Notes: generated from the letters alone by a model not told the origin. 64,000 nt of DNA from Orychophragmus violaceus (GCA_030180135.1 CM058235.1:12695145-12759144), one strand, 5' to 3'. Counted from the stretch's first letter, positions 21,988-32,137 are shown. A program made the numbers and translations.

Positions 21988-22291
21988 TGTTAAATTATGG
22001 ATAATTATCCATCCATTTACCAAACTTCCTCCACTTCAATTACCAACTTCCTCCACTCCATTTTACCAACTCTCTCCACTCTCTTTACCAAATCTTACCA
22101 CCATCACAATATTTTACTATTATTGTTTTACTATAAATATGTGATGTTCTTCATTGTAAAACTCACTCCAAAAATCAATAAGAATCTCTCTCTCTCATTT
22201 CTATCTCTCTTAATCTCTTAAGATCATTTTCTCTCTCAAGATATATATAAACATATATATCTTATACACATTCCATAAATAATTCATAACA
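21988..22291 (+). repeat. 5' LTR of Copia element 2
   Basis: 304 bp, with TCTCTCTCTC tracts and a TATATAAACATATA segment near the end. Same sequence as the 3' LTR. Confidence 0.93.
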
Positions 22292-22305
22292 CGTTATCAG
22301 CACGA
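22292..22305 (+). other. Unusual primer-binding site (possible internal tRNA-Ile site)
   Basis: CGTTATCAGCACG follows the LTR directly. It does not match the initiator tRNA-Met 3' end. Its complement CGTGCTGATAACG resembles an anticodon arm of a plant tRNA-Ile(AAU) with inosine pairing to C, which would imply half-tRNA priming. This is inference from recalled tRNA sequence. Confidence 0.45.
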
Positions 22306-22318
22306 CACTCTACCGATC

Positions 22319-22410
22319 CGATCAACCACCGTCTTACCGTCCAATCAACCACCGTCTTACCGTCCGATTAACCACCGTCTTACCGTCTAATCAACTACCG
22401 ATTTACCGTC
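22319..22410 (+). repeat. Four 23-bp tandem repeats in the Copia 2 leader
   Basis: Four adjacent 23-bp units at 22319, 22342, 22365 and 22388 share AACCACCGTCTTACCGTC, the last unit being the most diverged. They lie between the primer-binding site and gag, where packaging or dimerisation signals are expected. Confidence 0.85.
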
Positions 22411-22982
22411 CGACATACCGTGTTAATTTTACTATTCACTATCAAAGAAGGTGAAATTATTTTTAAATTAACGATAAAATTATTTTTAAATTTATCGGAA
22501 GGTAAGTGATGATTTTTCAACTATCTTAAATCATGCTTTTAAATTTCATAATTTATTCATGTTAATTCTCATTTTTGTTAATTCTCATTTTTTTTGTTAT
22601 ACTATAAATGATATAAGTCACCATAATTTATTTAAGTTTAAAAAAAAAATGAAAAATTTAAATGACTATTATTTATTTAATGTTCTGATATGAATATTTT
22701 ATTATAATATTAATATTAATTATATTATGTATGAATGTTAATATTAGTTATATATAAATGAAAAAAATAACAATCAATTTTTTTGCTTTATCTCCAACGG
22801 TCATAAAAAAGAAAAAAAAAAATTCAAAATAAAAATTCAAAAATTTCAAAACTTTTCATATTTTCAAACGGCTATGAACAGTATTTTCAATCTATAAATA
22901 CACTTATCTTTCACTCATTTTTTTCACTCAAATATTTCATCTTTTCATAAAATCTCCCAAAGATTTTTTTTTTTTTTTAAAA

Positions 22983-23153
22983 ATGATTCTCTTGTTGTTA
23001 AGTTTATGTACGGTTTCAATTTTTGCTTCCATTTATGGTATTATTGTTGGAGAATTTACTCCCGAAGAATTCATCATAGTTGTTGCACTAATCTTCTATG
23101 CTTCGATTTTTCTTTTGATTTCTTTGATCATTTATGTTAATGGTTCATATTAA
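22983..23153 (+). CDS. Small hydrophobic ORF, 56 aa, in the Copia 2 leader
   Basis: ATG at 22983 and TAA at 23151-23153. The peptide has two stretches of about 20 hydrophobic residues (starting MILLLLSLCTVSIF and IIVVALIFYASIF) separated by a short acidic loop (GEFTPEEF), so it looks like a two-helix membrane hairpin. It lies upstream of gag inside the retrotransposon and has no match to a family I recognise. It may be a chance frame in T-rich DNA. Hydrophobic predicted products are common in such sequence, so confidence is low. Confidence 0.3.
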   Translation: MILLLLSLCTVSIFASIYGIIVGEFTPEEFIIVVALIFYASIFLLISLIIYVNGSY

Positions 23154-23272
23154 TATATTATCATCAAATTAAAGTTTAACGGTTATTTACTGTTTTTATA
23201 ATAATTTCAATTATGAATTGAAATTTTGTTAATTATGAAATTAATTATCAGTTATATTATGATACAGTTATC

Positions 23273-24346
23273 ATGGCAAAATTAACAAGTCTCGATATCA
23301 TTGCCCTTGATGCCGGTGGAAGCAATTACATGTCGTGGGCATCAGATGCAGTTTGGCACTTAAGCTCAAATGGTCTTGTTAAAACCATCGATCCGTCGGA
23401 AACGACGTCAGCAGAGAGCAAGGCTAAGGCCATGGTGTTTCTACGCCACCATATCCACGTAAATTTAAAAAATGAATACATCGCCAAAAAGGATCCAGCA
23501 GATCTTTGGCAATCGCTTAAAGATCGTTTCGATCACCAGAAATATTTAATCTTACCAAAAGCGAGATATGATTGGGTCCACATTCGTTTCATGGACTACA
23601 AAAGCGTCGAAGATTATAATTCGGCGTTGTTCGGAATTACTGCCAGAATGGCATTGTGTGGCGAAACGATAAGCGACTATGACATGATTGAAAAGACGCT
23701 TACGACATTTCATTCTGGAAATATGGTCTTATCGCAACAATATCGAGCCAAAGAGTACACTCGCTACTCTGATTTAATGCAAGTGCTTCTTGTTGCAGAG
23801 CAAAACAATGAACTCTTGATGATGAACCATCAAGGTCCTCCAGCTGGATCGGCTCCATTCCCTGAAGCGAATGTCGTAGCATCCAACACCAATAATAACT
23901 ATCGTGGGCGAGGTCGTGGACGCGGCAGAAGCCGTGGTCGAAATTATGGACGATATCATGGACGTGGAAGGAACTTTAACACCGGAAGAAACAATAACTT
24001 CCGAGCCAATGAAGGTGGTTTCAACGCCAGGCGAAACAATAATTTCCGAAGTAATGAAGGTGGTTTCAACCCCAGAAGAAACAATTACTTCCAGATAAAT
24101 GAAGGTGGTCGCGAAATAAAGAAACCGACCGAAAACGCTTGTCAAAGATGTGGCATGAAAGGACATTGGGAACGAACATGTCGCACACCAAAGCACTTTG
24201 TCAATCTATATCAAGCGTCTCAAAAGGCCATAGTTAATAATGTTGAAACCAACTACAACAATAATGAAGCCGGACCTTCCTTCAGTGGCCCGAATGATGA
24301 TGCTTCTCTTGATATCACGGATTTCCTAGTGAATTCCGAAAACTAA
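23273..24346 (+). CDS. Copia 2 gag protein, 357 aa
   Basis: The N-terminal two thirds match the gag of plant Copia elements that keep gag and pol separate (NYMSWASDAVWHL, KARYDWVHIRF, LLVAEQNNELL). An Arg/Gly/Asn-rich stretch (about 210-280) and a CCHC knuckle (CQRCGMKGHWERTC, from about 290) follow, for RNA binding. The frame is open to a TAA at 24344-24346, so nucleocapsid function could persist in trans. The gap of 186 bp to pol may be normal for this lineage. Confidence 0.88.
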   Translation: MAKLTSLDIIALDAGGSNYMSWASDAVWHLSSNGLVKTIDPSETTSAESKAKAMVFLRHHIHVNLKNEYIAKKDPADLWQSLKDRFDHQKYLILPKARYDWVHIRFMDYKSVEDYNSALFGITARMALCGETISDYDMIEKTLTTFHSGNMVLSQQYRAKEYTRYSDLMQVLLVAEQNNELLMMNHQGPPAGSAPFPEANVVASNTNNNYRGRGRGRGRSRGRNYGRYHGRGRNFNTGRNNNFRANEGGFNARRNNNFRSNEGGFNPRRNNYFQINEGGREIKKPTENACQRCGMKGHWERTCRTPKHFVNLYQASQKAIVNNVETNYNNNEAGPSFSGPNDDASLDITDFLVNSEN

Positions 24347-24532
24347 AATGGCTATGATCGATGAGACCAAATAAACTGCCAATGAGGCTTAAAATAAATG
24401 TTTGCATTTGTATAATATGTTTGTCTTGTGTGCCTGTGTGAATGTGTGTTTTTCACTGTAATAAAAATAAAAATAACTTTTATATATTTATCTTACTTTA
24501 TTAATACATCTATATGAATATTATGAAACAGA

Positions 24533-27500
24533 ATGTCACAAATCGGAATTCATGATGGAGATATATGTCTGGCAGACAGTGCTACAACTCATACAATAAT
24601 CAGTGATAAAAAGTATTTCTCCAGTCTCAAAATAAACGACTCCGCTGGAAGCGTGAGTACGATCTCTGGTAATGCAAAAATTATAATGGGCTCCGGAAAA
24701 GTGAATTTTTCAATGCCAAGGGGAACAAAGTTTGAAATACATGATGCATTATATTCCCCAAAATCTCAACGAAATTTATTAAGTTTTCGAGATATCCGCA
24801 GAAATGGGTATCATGTTGAGACTATGAGTAAAAACGGTATTGAATATCTTTGCATTACATCAGAGAGGAAACATGTATTAGAAGAATTAGAAATGTTATC
24901 CTCCGGATTATACTCCACAAAAATAAATACAACTGAATCATATGTTACAATAAACCCGAAGCTTGCAAATACATTCAAAGTTTGGCATGACAGGCTGGGA
25001 CATCCTGGTTCAATCATGATGAGAAAAATTGTGCAAAATTCTAATGGCCATCCGTTAAGGAACGAGAAAACTTTGCAATCGAATGAGCTTTTATGTGATG
25101 CATGCTCTCAAGGAAAACTTATAACTCGGCCATCACCAACTAAAGTTGGGAATGAATCACCAATATTTTTGGAACGTATACATGGTGATATATGTGGGCC
25201 GATTCACCCACCTTGCGGACCGTTTCGATATTTTATGGTGTTAATTGACGCATCCAGTAGATGGTCACATGTGTGTCTTTTGACCACAAGAAACACGGCT
25301 TTTGCAAAATTTATTTCTCAGATAGTCAGATTGAGAGCACAATTTCCTGATTATACAATAAAGAAAGTAAGGCTTGATAACGCTGGAGAATTCACTTCAG
25401 CGACTTTTAATGACTATTGTATTTCATTGGGAATTGATGTCGAACATCCGGTTCCACACGTTCATACACAAAACGGCATGGCTGAGTCCTTGATAAAACG
25501 GTTGCAACTCATTGCTAGACCATTAATATTAAGAACAAAACTCCCAATTTCAGTATGGGGTCATGCTATTTTGCATGCTGCAGCACTACTTCAGATAAGA
25601 CCAAGTGCGTATCATAACCATTCTCCGTTACAATTAGCATTTGGCAGAGAGCCAAATATATCTCATCTCCGTGTTTTTGGATGTGCGGTTTATGTTCCAA
25701 TAGCTCCACCGCAGAGAACAAAAATGGGTCCACAACGGAGACTGGGAATATATATTGGGTATACGTCACCGAGTATAATTAGGTACCTTGAACCGCGAAC
25801 TAGTGATATGTTTACGGCACGTTTTGCCGATTGTCATTTTAATGAAGATGAATTCCCCGCGTTAGGGGGAGGATTAAGAGAATCACCAAAAGATATCACA
25901 TGGTGTACACAATCTTTGGCTTATCTTGACCCTCCTACAAATCAACGCGAGATGGAAGTTCAGAAAACTGTGCATTTACAAAATATAGCAAACCAGTTAC
26001 CAGATGCATTTACAAATACAAAAAGAGTGACGAAGTCATATATACCCGCTGCGAATGCCCCATCTAGAATTGAAATTCCAAAAGAACGAACTGATGGGAG
26101 CATTGTTAATGAACCTAAGATTCAATTGAAAAGGGGGATGCCAATGGGTTCAAAAGATAAAAATCCCCGAAAGAAAAAGAAGTTGGGAGAACAAAATGAA
26201 AAGGTTCATGTTGAACCACATCTGGAAAAAAGTCCAGAAGATATTTGTGAAAAATATCTCGAAAAACCAGATAAAGATGAAAACCTCGAAGTCGAGAATG
26301 ATACAGAAAAATGTGAAGTTTCCATTAATTATGCCCAAGACGGAAAAGTATGGGTCAGACATGAAATTGATGATTTGGATGGAGTATTCTCATTTTCTGT
26401 ATCTAAGGAATTTGAACATGAAAATGATGATTTGGATCCAACGTCTATAATAGAATGTCAGAAAAGACATGATTGGGAAAAATGGAAGATGGCCATAGAA
26501 ACTGAATTACTCTCCCTCAATAAAAGAAATGTCTTTGGACCTATTGTCACAACTCCTAAAGGTGTAAAACCAGTTGGATACAAATGGGTATTTGTGAGAA
26601 AGAGAAATGAGAAAAATGAAATCACAAGATACAAAGCCCGACTAGTTGCTCAAGGATTTTCTCAAAGACCAGGAATTGATTACGAAGAAACGTATTCTCC
26701 GGTTATGGATGCAATCACATTCAGGTACTTAATAAGCCTAACGGCATCTAGAAATCTTGAAATGTACCTAATGGATGTTGTGACAGCATATCTATATGGA
26801 TCACTTGATAATGATATATACATGAAAATTCCAGAATGAATGAAAATGCCTGAAGCATTAAATTCCAAATCTAAAGAAATATGTTCGATCAAATTACAGC
26901 GATCTCTTTATGGATTAAAACAATCCGGACGCATGTGGTATAATCGATTGAGTGAATACTTGTTAAATAAAGGATACATCAATAATGCGATATGCCCTTG
27001 TGTGTTTTTTAAGAAATCCTTGTCAGGATTTGTGATCATTGCTGTATATGTTGATGACTTGAACATGATTGGAACTCAAAAGGGAGATTAATGATGCAAG
27101 AAATCATATGAAAGAAGAGTTTGAAATGAAAGATCTCGGAGAGACAAAACTTTGTCTTGGACTACAGATAGAACACCTCCGAGATGGAATATTTGTACAT
27201 CAATCAAATTATACCAAGAAGCTCTTAAAACGTTTTTATATGGATAAAGCAAATCCTTTGAGTACTCCAATGGTAAATAGATCACTTGACGTTGATAAGG
27301 ATCCATTTAGACCTTGCGAAAATGACGAAGATGTATTAGGTCCTGACGTACCTTATATGAGTGCTATTGGTGGACTCATGTACCTTGCAAATTGTACTCG
27401 ACCAGATATTTCATTTGCTATTAATTTACTCGCAAAACACAGCTCATCTCCCACTCGTAGACATTGGAACGGAATAAAACATATTCTTCGTTACCTCCAA

Positions 27501-28046
27501 GGTACGATTGATTTAGGTTTATTTTATCCAAGAAAATCCGAGGTTGGTCTTGTTGGTTTTGCAGATGCAGGTTACTTATCAGACCCTCATAAAGCTCGAT
27601 CGCAAACTGGATACGTTTTCACAATTGGCGGAACTGCAATCTCTTGGCGTTCCCAAAAACAGACTTTGGTTGCAACTTCATCAAATCACGCAGAAACTAT
27701 TGCGCTCCACGAAGCATGTAGAGAATGTGTATGGTTGAGATCCATAACTCATCACATTCAAGAATCAAGCGGAATAGCTACAAAGAAAGAACCAACAATT
27801 TTGTTCGAAGATAATTCTGCATGTGTCACCCAACTGAAGGAAGGATATATCAAGAGCGACCGAACCAAGCATATCCCTCCAAGATATTTCTCATACATTC
27901 AAGAACTCGTGAAAAATCAAGAAGTCAACATCGAGTACGTCCGTTCATGTGACAATGCAGCAGACCTTTTCACAAAGGCGCTTCCTACCTCAACGTTCAA
28001 GAAACATGTTAATAATATCGGAATGCGTCATCTACGTGATTTATGA
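24533..28046 (+). pseudogene. Copia 2 pol (protease, integrase, RT, RNase H), broken
   Basis: The protease motif is DSATTH near the N-terminus (Ala in place of the usual Gly). The pre-integrase HDRLGHPG and CDAC follow, then the integrase core, a long charged linker, RT (YKWVFVRKRN, YVDD near 27046) and RNase H in the last 200 residues. The reading frame from 24533 stops at TGA 26837-26839, where relatives have Gly (GGA to TGA), continues in the same frame to 27091, then needs a one-base shift near 27069-27091 to enter 27069-28046. No other breaks noticed. Confidence 0.88.
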
Positions 28047-28183
28047 AGACTTATCATTTCCAGGGGGAGATTATGTTACTGTACTCTTTTTCCCTTTTTC
28101 ATGGTTTTTATCCCATTGGGTTTTTCCATGATAAGGTTTTTAACGAGGCAGTACATAATTCAAAATGGATAATTAAGGGGGAG

Positions 28184-28487
28184 TGTTAAATTATGGATAA
28201 TTATCCATCCATTTACCAAACTTCCTCCACTTCAATTACCAACTTCCTCCACTCCATTTTACCAACTCTCTCCACTCTCTTTACCAAATCTTACCACCAT
28301 CACAATATTTTACTATTATTGTTTTACTATAAATATGTGATGTTCTTCATTGTAAAACTCACTCCAAAAATCAATAAGAATCTCTCTCTCTCATTTCTAT
28401 CTCTCTTAATCTCTTAAGATCATTTTCTCTCTCAAGATATATATAAACATATATATCTTATACACATTCCATAAATAATTCATAACA
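28184..28487 (+). repeat. 3' LTR of Copia element 2
   Basis: Preceded by the AAGGGGGAG polypurine tract and followed by the TGCAC duplication. Same 304-bp sequence as the 5' LTR. Confidence 0.93.
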
Positions 28488-29830
28488 TGCACAACATTAA
28501 TATTCAACAATATTGTTGTTTTCATGTGGGACCCCTTCTTTACGTATATATATGTATAGTAGTGTTAAAATAACTAAGAAAATAATATAAGATACTCATA
28601 CAATAAAATATTTCCAAAATTGAGACCCTATAAATGGCATTTTGAAAAATTAAAACTGAGATATTCAACCATACCACATCGGTAAGATGGTAAAGCTGAT
28701 TCCAAAAACTGACTTTATAAATAGAGCTTCTCTACATCTAACATAATGTCTAACATGCTCAAACTAGCCATGGCCAACTCTTCTTTTGGGCTTAAAAATA
28801 GTTTAAAACATAAAATTTAACTAATCCGGTTAAAACGCTTAATGTGATTAAGCAGATGATTAGTCGTGATTAATTGTCAACCGATTAGTTAGTCCGACTT
28901 GACCAAAATCGCGGCGGCCACAAATATGGTGATGCGGACAACGCAGCCACGTTTTTTAACAGAGAACAATACCATATTAGAATCAATTAAAACAAGTGAC
29001 ACATATTTTGTTATTATTTATTTGCAAATGTTACAAATTTTAATATCAGTTGTTGTAAAGTGACACTATTATTACGTCGCTACATATAATTGATGGTAAT
29101 ATTACTATCACATTTTGTAATTTTTACAAATATTAATGTCAGTTATCAATAACTGATATTAATATTTTCATCGTTTGTAATAATTGATGTAAATATTAGT
29201 ATCACATATTCTAAGTGACGCAAATAATTGACATCGTTTATGGTAACCGATTTAATTTATAATCACTAATTATAATTGACGTTAATATTTCTATCACTTG
29301 CTATAACTGACTCATTAATTTGCATCACTGCTTTCAGACTCAGTTACATAAGTGATGGTAACACATTAATATCATTCAATAATTGATGTAATCATAGAAA
29401 ATAAGCGACATAACACACCATGTTTTTGTAGTGATATAATATTAGGATATGTTAATATTTCGGGTAGTTTATAGGTTTTCAGATATTTTATTGACATTTC
29501 GGTTATTGGTTCCGAGTATTTTTTGTCATTTCGGATATTATTTCACATTTCGGGTATAAAATTGCTACTTCGGATACCAATTATCTAAATTTTTTTTTGT
29601 TGATTTCAGGTATTTAACTGTTATTTCGGGTATTGTTGATTTCGGTTAAAAAAATACTCGGAACCGTTTACTACCCGAAAATTTTGGGTATTTTACGGTT
29701 CTTCAATTTTGAAATCGAACCGGATCCGAACCGAAAAAATGTAACCATTGGATCTTAAACTTAAAAACCGAAAGAACCGGAACCGATCGGTTATCAGGAA
29801 CCGAACCGAATACCCGAATGCCCAGGAGAA

Positions 29831-30762
29831 TAATGCTAAGCTTTAGAATAAAAACCAAACCGTGAGAAAGGAGGAGGAAGAGCCCCACCGGAGGAGAAGA
29901 CAGAGCTCATCGCCACCAGCCCACGATTGAGACCCCAAGAAGCCATAACTCTAGGCACAACTCACCGGCTCAAGGAGCAACAACCGTAGCAAGAGATCCA
30001 CCGAGAAGAAGACATGGTGGTGGACCAGACCAGCGAAGAAAACACCACCCACAACCTAGGGCGCTCCGCCGAGGTCGAGCAGCGAAGAAATCTCCGAAGA
30101 GACGAAACCAATCGGCGGAGACAACGGTAAGCGTGAGAAGCAAGGCAAACCTCCGTAAAGAGCAGAAGTCGGAAAACAGAGAGACCCACAACCGTCCTCT
30201 AGCCGGAGCATCTGTTGTTGCCGACCACCACCCAACACCTATGGAGAAGCCATGAGATGACACACACGAAACCATCAACAGATCTCGCCGAACCAGATCC
30301 AACACCGCCGCACGCCACCACGGCAGTAGAAGCTGGTCGCAACATGAGTGACATGAGGTCTTCCCATGATGCCAGCCGTTGTCGACGCCGGAGAGACAAC
30401 ACGAAAATGTAGACGAAAGGACTCTAGCTTCAGAAAAAATGGGGGGGGGGGAATTTGAATCTTGTTGCAGTTTTTGTTACCTACCACACAAACTTTCAAT
30501 TGTTCATGTATATTCAACTAGAATGACTTACTAACAATTGGCAAAGAGAGTTTCCCACATGGGAAATTATCTCTTGGTCCAGAATGTATGTGATTAGAAA
30601 TCATTTATTCATCAAAACAAGTACCATTACAAAACAAAAATATACTTACAAAATACAGAAAATAAGTTAGTAATTCAAAGTGAAAATTCAGCCGTAGAAT
30701 AATTGCATATGTATAAATCATGAATGTATTCATTTTTAGTTCATTTGAAATAAAGTTTCATG
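29831..30762. other. GC-rich block of unknown nature plus AT-rich spacer
   Basis: 29850-30430 is markedly GC-rich for this window, with purine-rich strings such as GGAGGAGGAAGAG and many CCACC/CGCCG words. No reading frame resembles a known protein. It may be the remnant of a retroelement leader or of a captured gene. A G run of 11 lies at about 30440. The rest (30530-30762) is AT-rich spacer. Confidence 0.45.
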
Positions 30763-31296
30763 TAGGGTTGGGCATTTTACCCGAATCTGAATCTAAACCC
30801 GTTCCGAAAAATCCAATTCCGATCCGAACCGATTTTTTAAAAATATCCGAATGGGGTTTAAGTCAAAATATTTCGGATATTGGGTAATACCCGAACCCGA
30901 ACCGAACCCGAATGGGTACCCAAAGTAATCGAAAGTTTAATCTAATTTTGGTTGATTCTGATACTTTTGAGTATTTTTGGGTAGTTTGTGTAGTTTTTGT
31001 TTTTATATTTTGGGTAATACATATATTTTTGAGTAATTTCCAATATTTTTAGGTAATTTGAGTATATATGTTTTACGAGATTTTTAGGTAATTCAAATAT
31101 TTTTGAATACTTTTGAGTAAATTTTCCGAGTTTTCAAAAATTTTATGGTAATTTTGGGTATCCGAACCCGATCTGAATCCGATATGTCCTGAACCGAACT
31201 CGACCCGATATTTAAAAATACTCGAACGGGTTTTCTAGTTTTAAATCTAAAAATCCGAAAACTCGATCCGAATGTATGTCCGAACGTCTAAGCCTA
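30763..31296. mobile_element. hAT-like non-autonomous repeat, CCGAACC-rich
   Basis: The left end TAGGGTTGGGCATTTTACCC and the right end, read inward, TAGGCTTAGACGTTCGG form imperfect inverted repeats. The 8-bp flanks GTTTCATG and GTTTTATG differ at one base, which fits an old hAT target duplication. The interior consists of CCGAACC, ACCCGAA and GGGTA-type words. No coding capacity. Confidence 0.7.
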
Positions 31297-31480
31297 GTTT
31301 TATGAATGTTTACAAAAATATCAACCTAATTTGAAATTAATAAAAACCAACTAAAAATATAATACAAAAGAATAAAAACGTAAATTAAAACCAATTATTA
31401 TTCACCATTTCCTAATTCAAAGTTATAAGTTCATCTTTTTTACTTTCAATTCATAAAGAAAAAAAGAAAAACACTATATT

Positions 31481-31490
31481 AAAAAAAAAA
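31481..31490 (-). terminator. Pol III terminator (T run)
   Basis: Ten consecutive T on the minus strand right after CCACCCCCAA, the 3' arm of the RNA's terminal stem. Confidence 0.75.
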
Positions 31491-31740
31491 TTGGGGGTGG
31501 AAGGGAAAGGCGAGGAAACGGTTAGCTGCAGAGACACTAATCCAGTTCTCAACAGAACCACCTACGAACCAACCCAGCTCAAACCACTTGGAGATGAGTC
31601 TCTTATGTTCATCGGCGTTTCCAATTATTTTTCGGGAGAAACGCCGGCCAAAGTCCCAAATAGTCTGAAATCCCGATTGTACAGGGATCGTTCAGGGTTT
31701 AGTTGAGAATAAGCAGACCATCTCCTGGGCTCCACCCCGT
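31486..31740 (-). ncRNA. Probable Pol III-transcribed structured ncRNA, about 255 nt (AtR8-like candidate)
   Basis: The minus strand has, in order, an exact plant snRNA upstream sequence element GTCCCACATCG (31808-31798), 24 bp, a TATA box TATAAATA (31773-31766), a predicted start about 24 nt further (near 31740), and a T-run terminator at 31490. The 24-bp USE-TATA spacing is the one plants use for Pol III (U6-type). The predicted RNA folds well: GGGGTGGA at its start pairs with TCCACCCC at its end, CGGCGTTTC/GAAACGCCG forms a 9-bp hairpin (31613-31646), ATCCC/GGGAT another, and TCTCAAC/GTTGAGA a long-range stem. It lacks marks of U6, U3, 7SL or RNase MRP RNA that I know. Length and promoter fit AtR8, a Brassicaceae Pol III lncRNA of about 260 nt, but I cannot confirm the identity. 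The start is approximate. Confidence 0.75.
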
Positions 31741-31765
31741 TACAATGCTTGACCATTAGCTTATC

Positions 31766-31773
31766 TATTTATA
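31766..31773 (-). promoter_or_regulatory. TATA box of the Pol III ncRNA
   Basis: TATAAATA on the minus strand, 24 bp downstream of the USE and about 25 nt upstream of the predicted start. Confidence 0.75.
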
Positions 31774-31797
31774 CTATCTAACGCCAACCTCTTCTAT

Positions 31798-31808
31798 CGA
31801 TGTGGGAC
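31798..31808 (-). promoter_or_regulatory. Upstream sequence element (USE) of the Pol III ncRNA
   Basis: GTCCCACATCG matches the plant snRNA-gene USE consensus RTCCCACATCG at every position. Confidence 0.85.
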
Positions 31809-31847
31809 AAAATCTCTTAAAGCATTTATTTGCTCAGTGCTCCGTTT

Positions 31848-31864
31848 CGTCACTCGTGACGTCA
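31848..31864 (-). promoter_or_regulatory. as-1 element (two TGACG motifs)
   Basis: The minus strand reads TGACGTCACGAGTGACG: two TGACG motifs with a 7-bp spacer, the same arrangement as the as-1/ocs-like elements bound by TGA bZIP factors. It lies about 275 bp upstream of the GSTU7 start codon and 40 bp upstream of the USE of the divergent ncRNA. Tau GST genes are known as-1/TGA targets responding to salicylate, auxin and xenobiotics. Confidence 0.75.
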
Positions 31865-32137
31865 ACACCGAAATAAAGCAAAATTTAATCAACCGGTTGA
31901 ACCTCTTTTTTTAATACTCTAAAAAGGTGAAATCAAAACCGAACATAAACCGTTTTTTCAACTAAAACCAAACCAAACTACAATTATATCAAACAGAACC
32001 GAAACTATGGTCGACAAAATCAGAAACTGAAGAAACCAAACCATATTACTAAACCGGATTGCTCCTCTAGTTAAAATCATATCATGTTGACTATCCTGCC
32101 AAACTCAGAAAACAAAAAGGAAGCTAGTGAGCATACA

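Larger units (their letters stand above)
21988..28487 (+). mobile_element. Copia LTR retrotransposon 2, nested in CACTA, coding region broken
   Basis: Two 304-bp LTRs (21988-22291 and 28184-28487) start TGTTAAATTATGG and end ATTCATAACA. I read them as identical. The 5-bp target duplication TGCAC is at 21983-21987 and 28488-28492. An AAGGGGGAG polypurine tract precedes the 3' LTR. Gag and pol lie in separate frames. Pol carries one in-frame stop and one frameshift, so this copy is not autonomous in spite of the apparently recent insertion. Confidence 0.93.
21189..29433. mobile_element. Non-autonomous CACTA transposon, split by a Copia element
   Basis: The left end is CACTACAAGAATTAC and the right end, read inward, CACTACAAAAACATG. 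The 3-bp duplication ATA is at 21186-21188 and 29434-29436. Both arms (21189-21987 and 28488-29433) are full of short subterminal repeats based on AAGTGAC and AATTGATGT, as in En/Spm elements. There is no TNPD/TNPA-like coding sequence. Without the Copia insert it is about 1.7 kb. Confidence 0.88.
21081..29830. mobile_element. Outer hAT-like repeat with CCGAACC-rich ends, split by a CACTA element
   Basis: The left piece (21081-21188) starts TAGGTCTGGGCAAAATAACC. The right piece (29437-29830) is rich in GGTTCGG/CCGAACC strings and ends in a sequence that reads inward as CTGGGCATTCGGGTATTCGG. The two ends are inverted-repeat related. Possible remnants of an 8-bp duplication (GTTTGCTA, TAATGCTA) share only their last five bases. 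The same class of repeat occurs at 30763-31296 with a better duplication. The right boundary is approximate. Confidence 0.55.

Noticed and set aside
21997..22221. 74-codon ORF, repeated at 28193-28417
   Set aside because: It is inside the Copia LTRs, consists of low-complexity Ser/Thr/Leu-rich sequence and duplicates only because the LTRs do.
29962..30517. Several overlapping minus-strand ORFs (Ser/Arg/Trp-rich) and their second copy
   Set aside because: No family resemblance, and single-base run-length changes between the copies break or fuse them. They look like chance frames in GC-rich DNA.
31491..31706. 71-codon plus-strand ORF
   Set aside because: It lies antisense to the structured Pol III RNA and has no protein features. 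Its openness is incidental.
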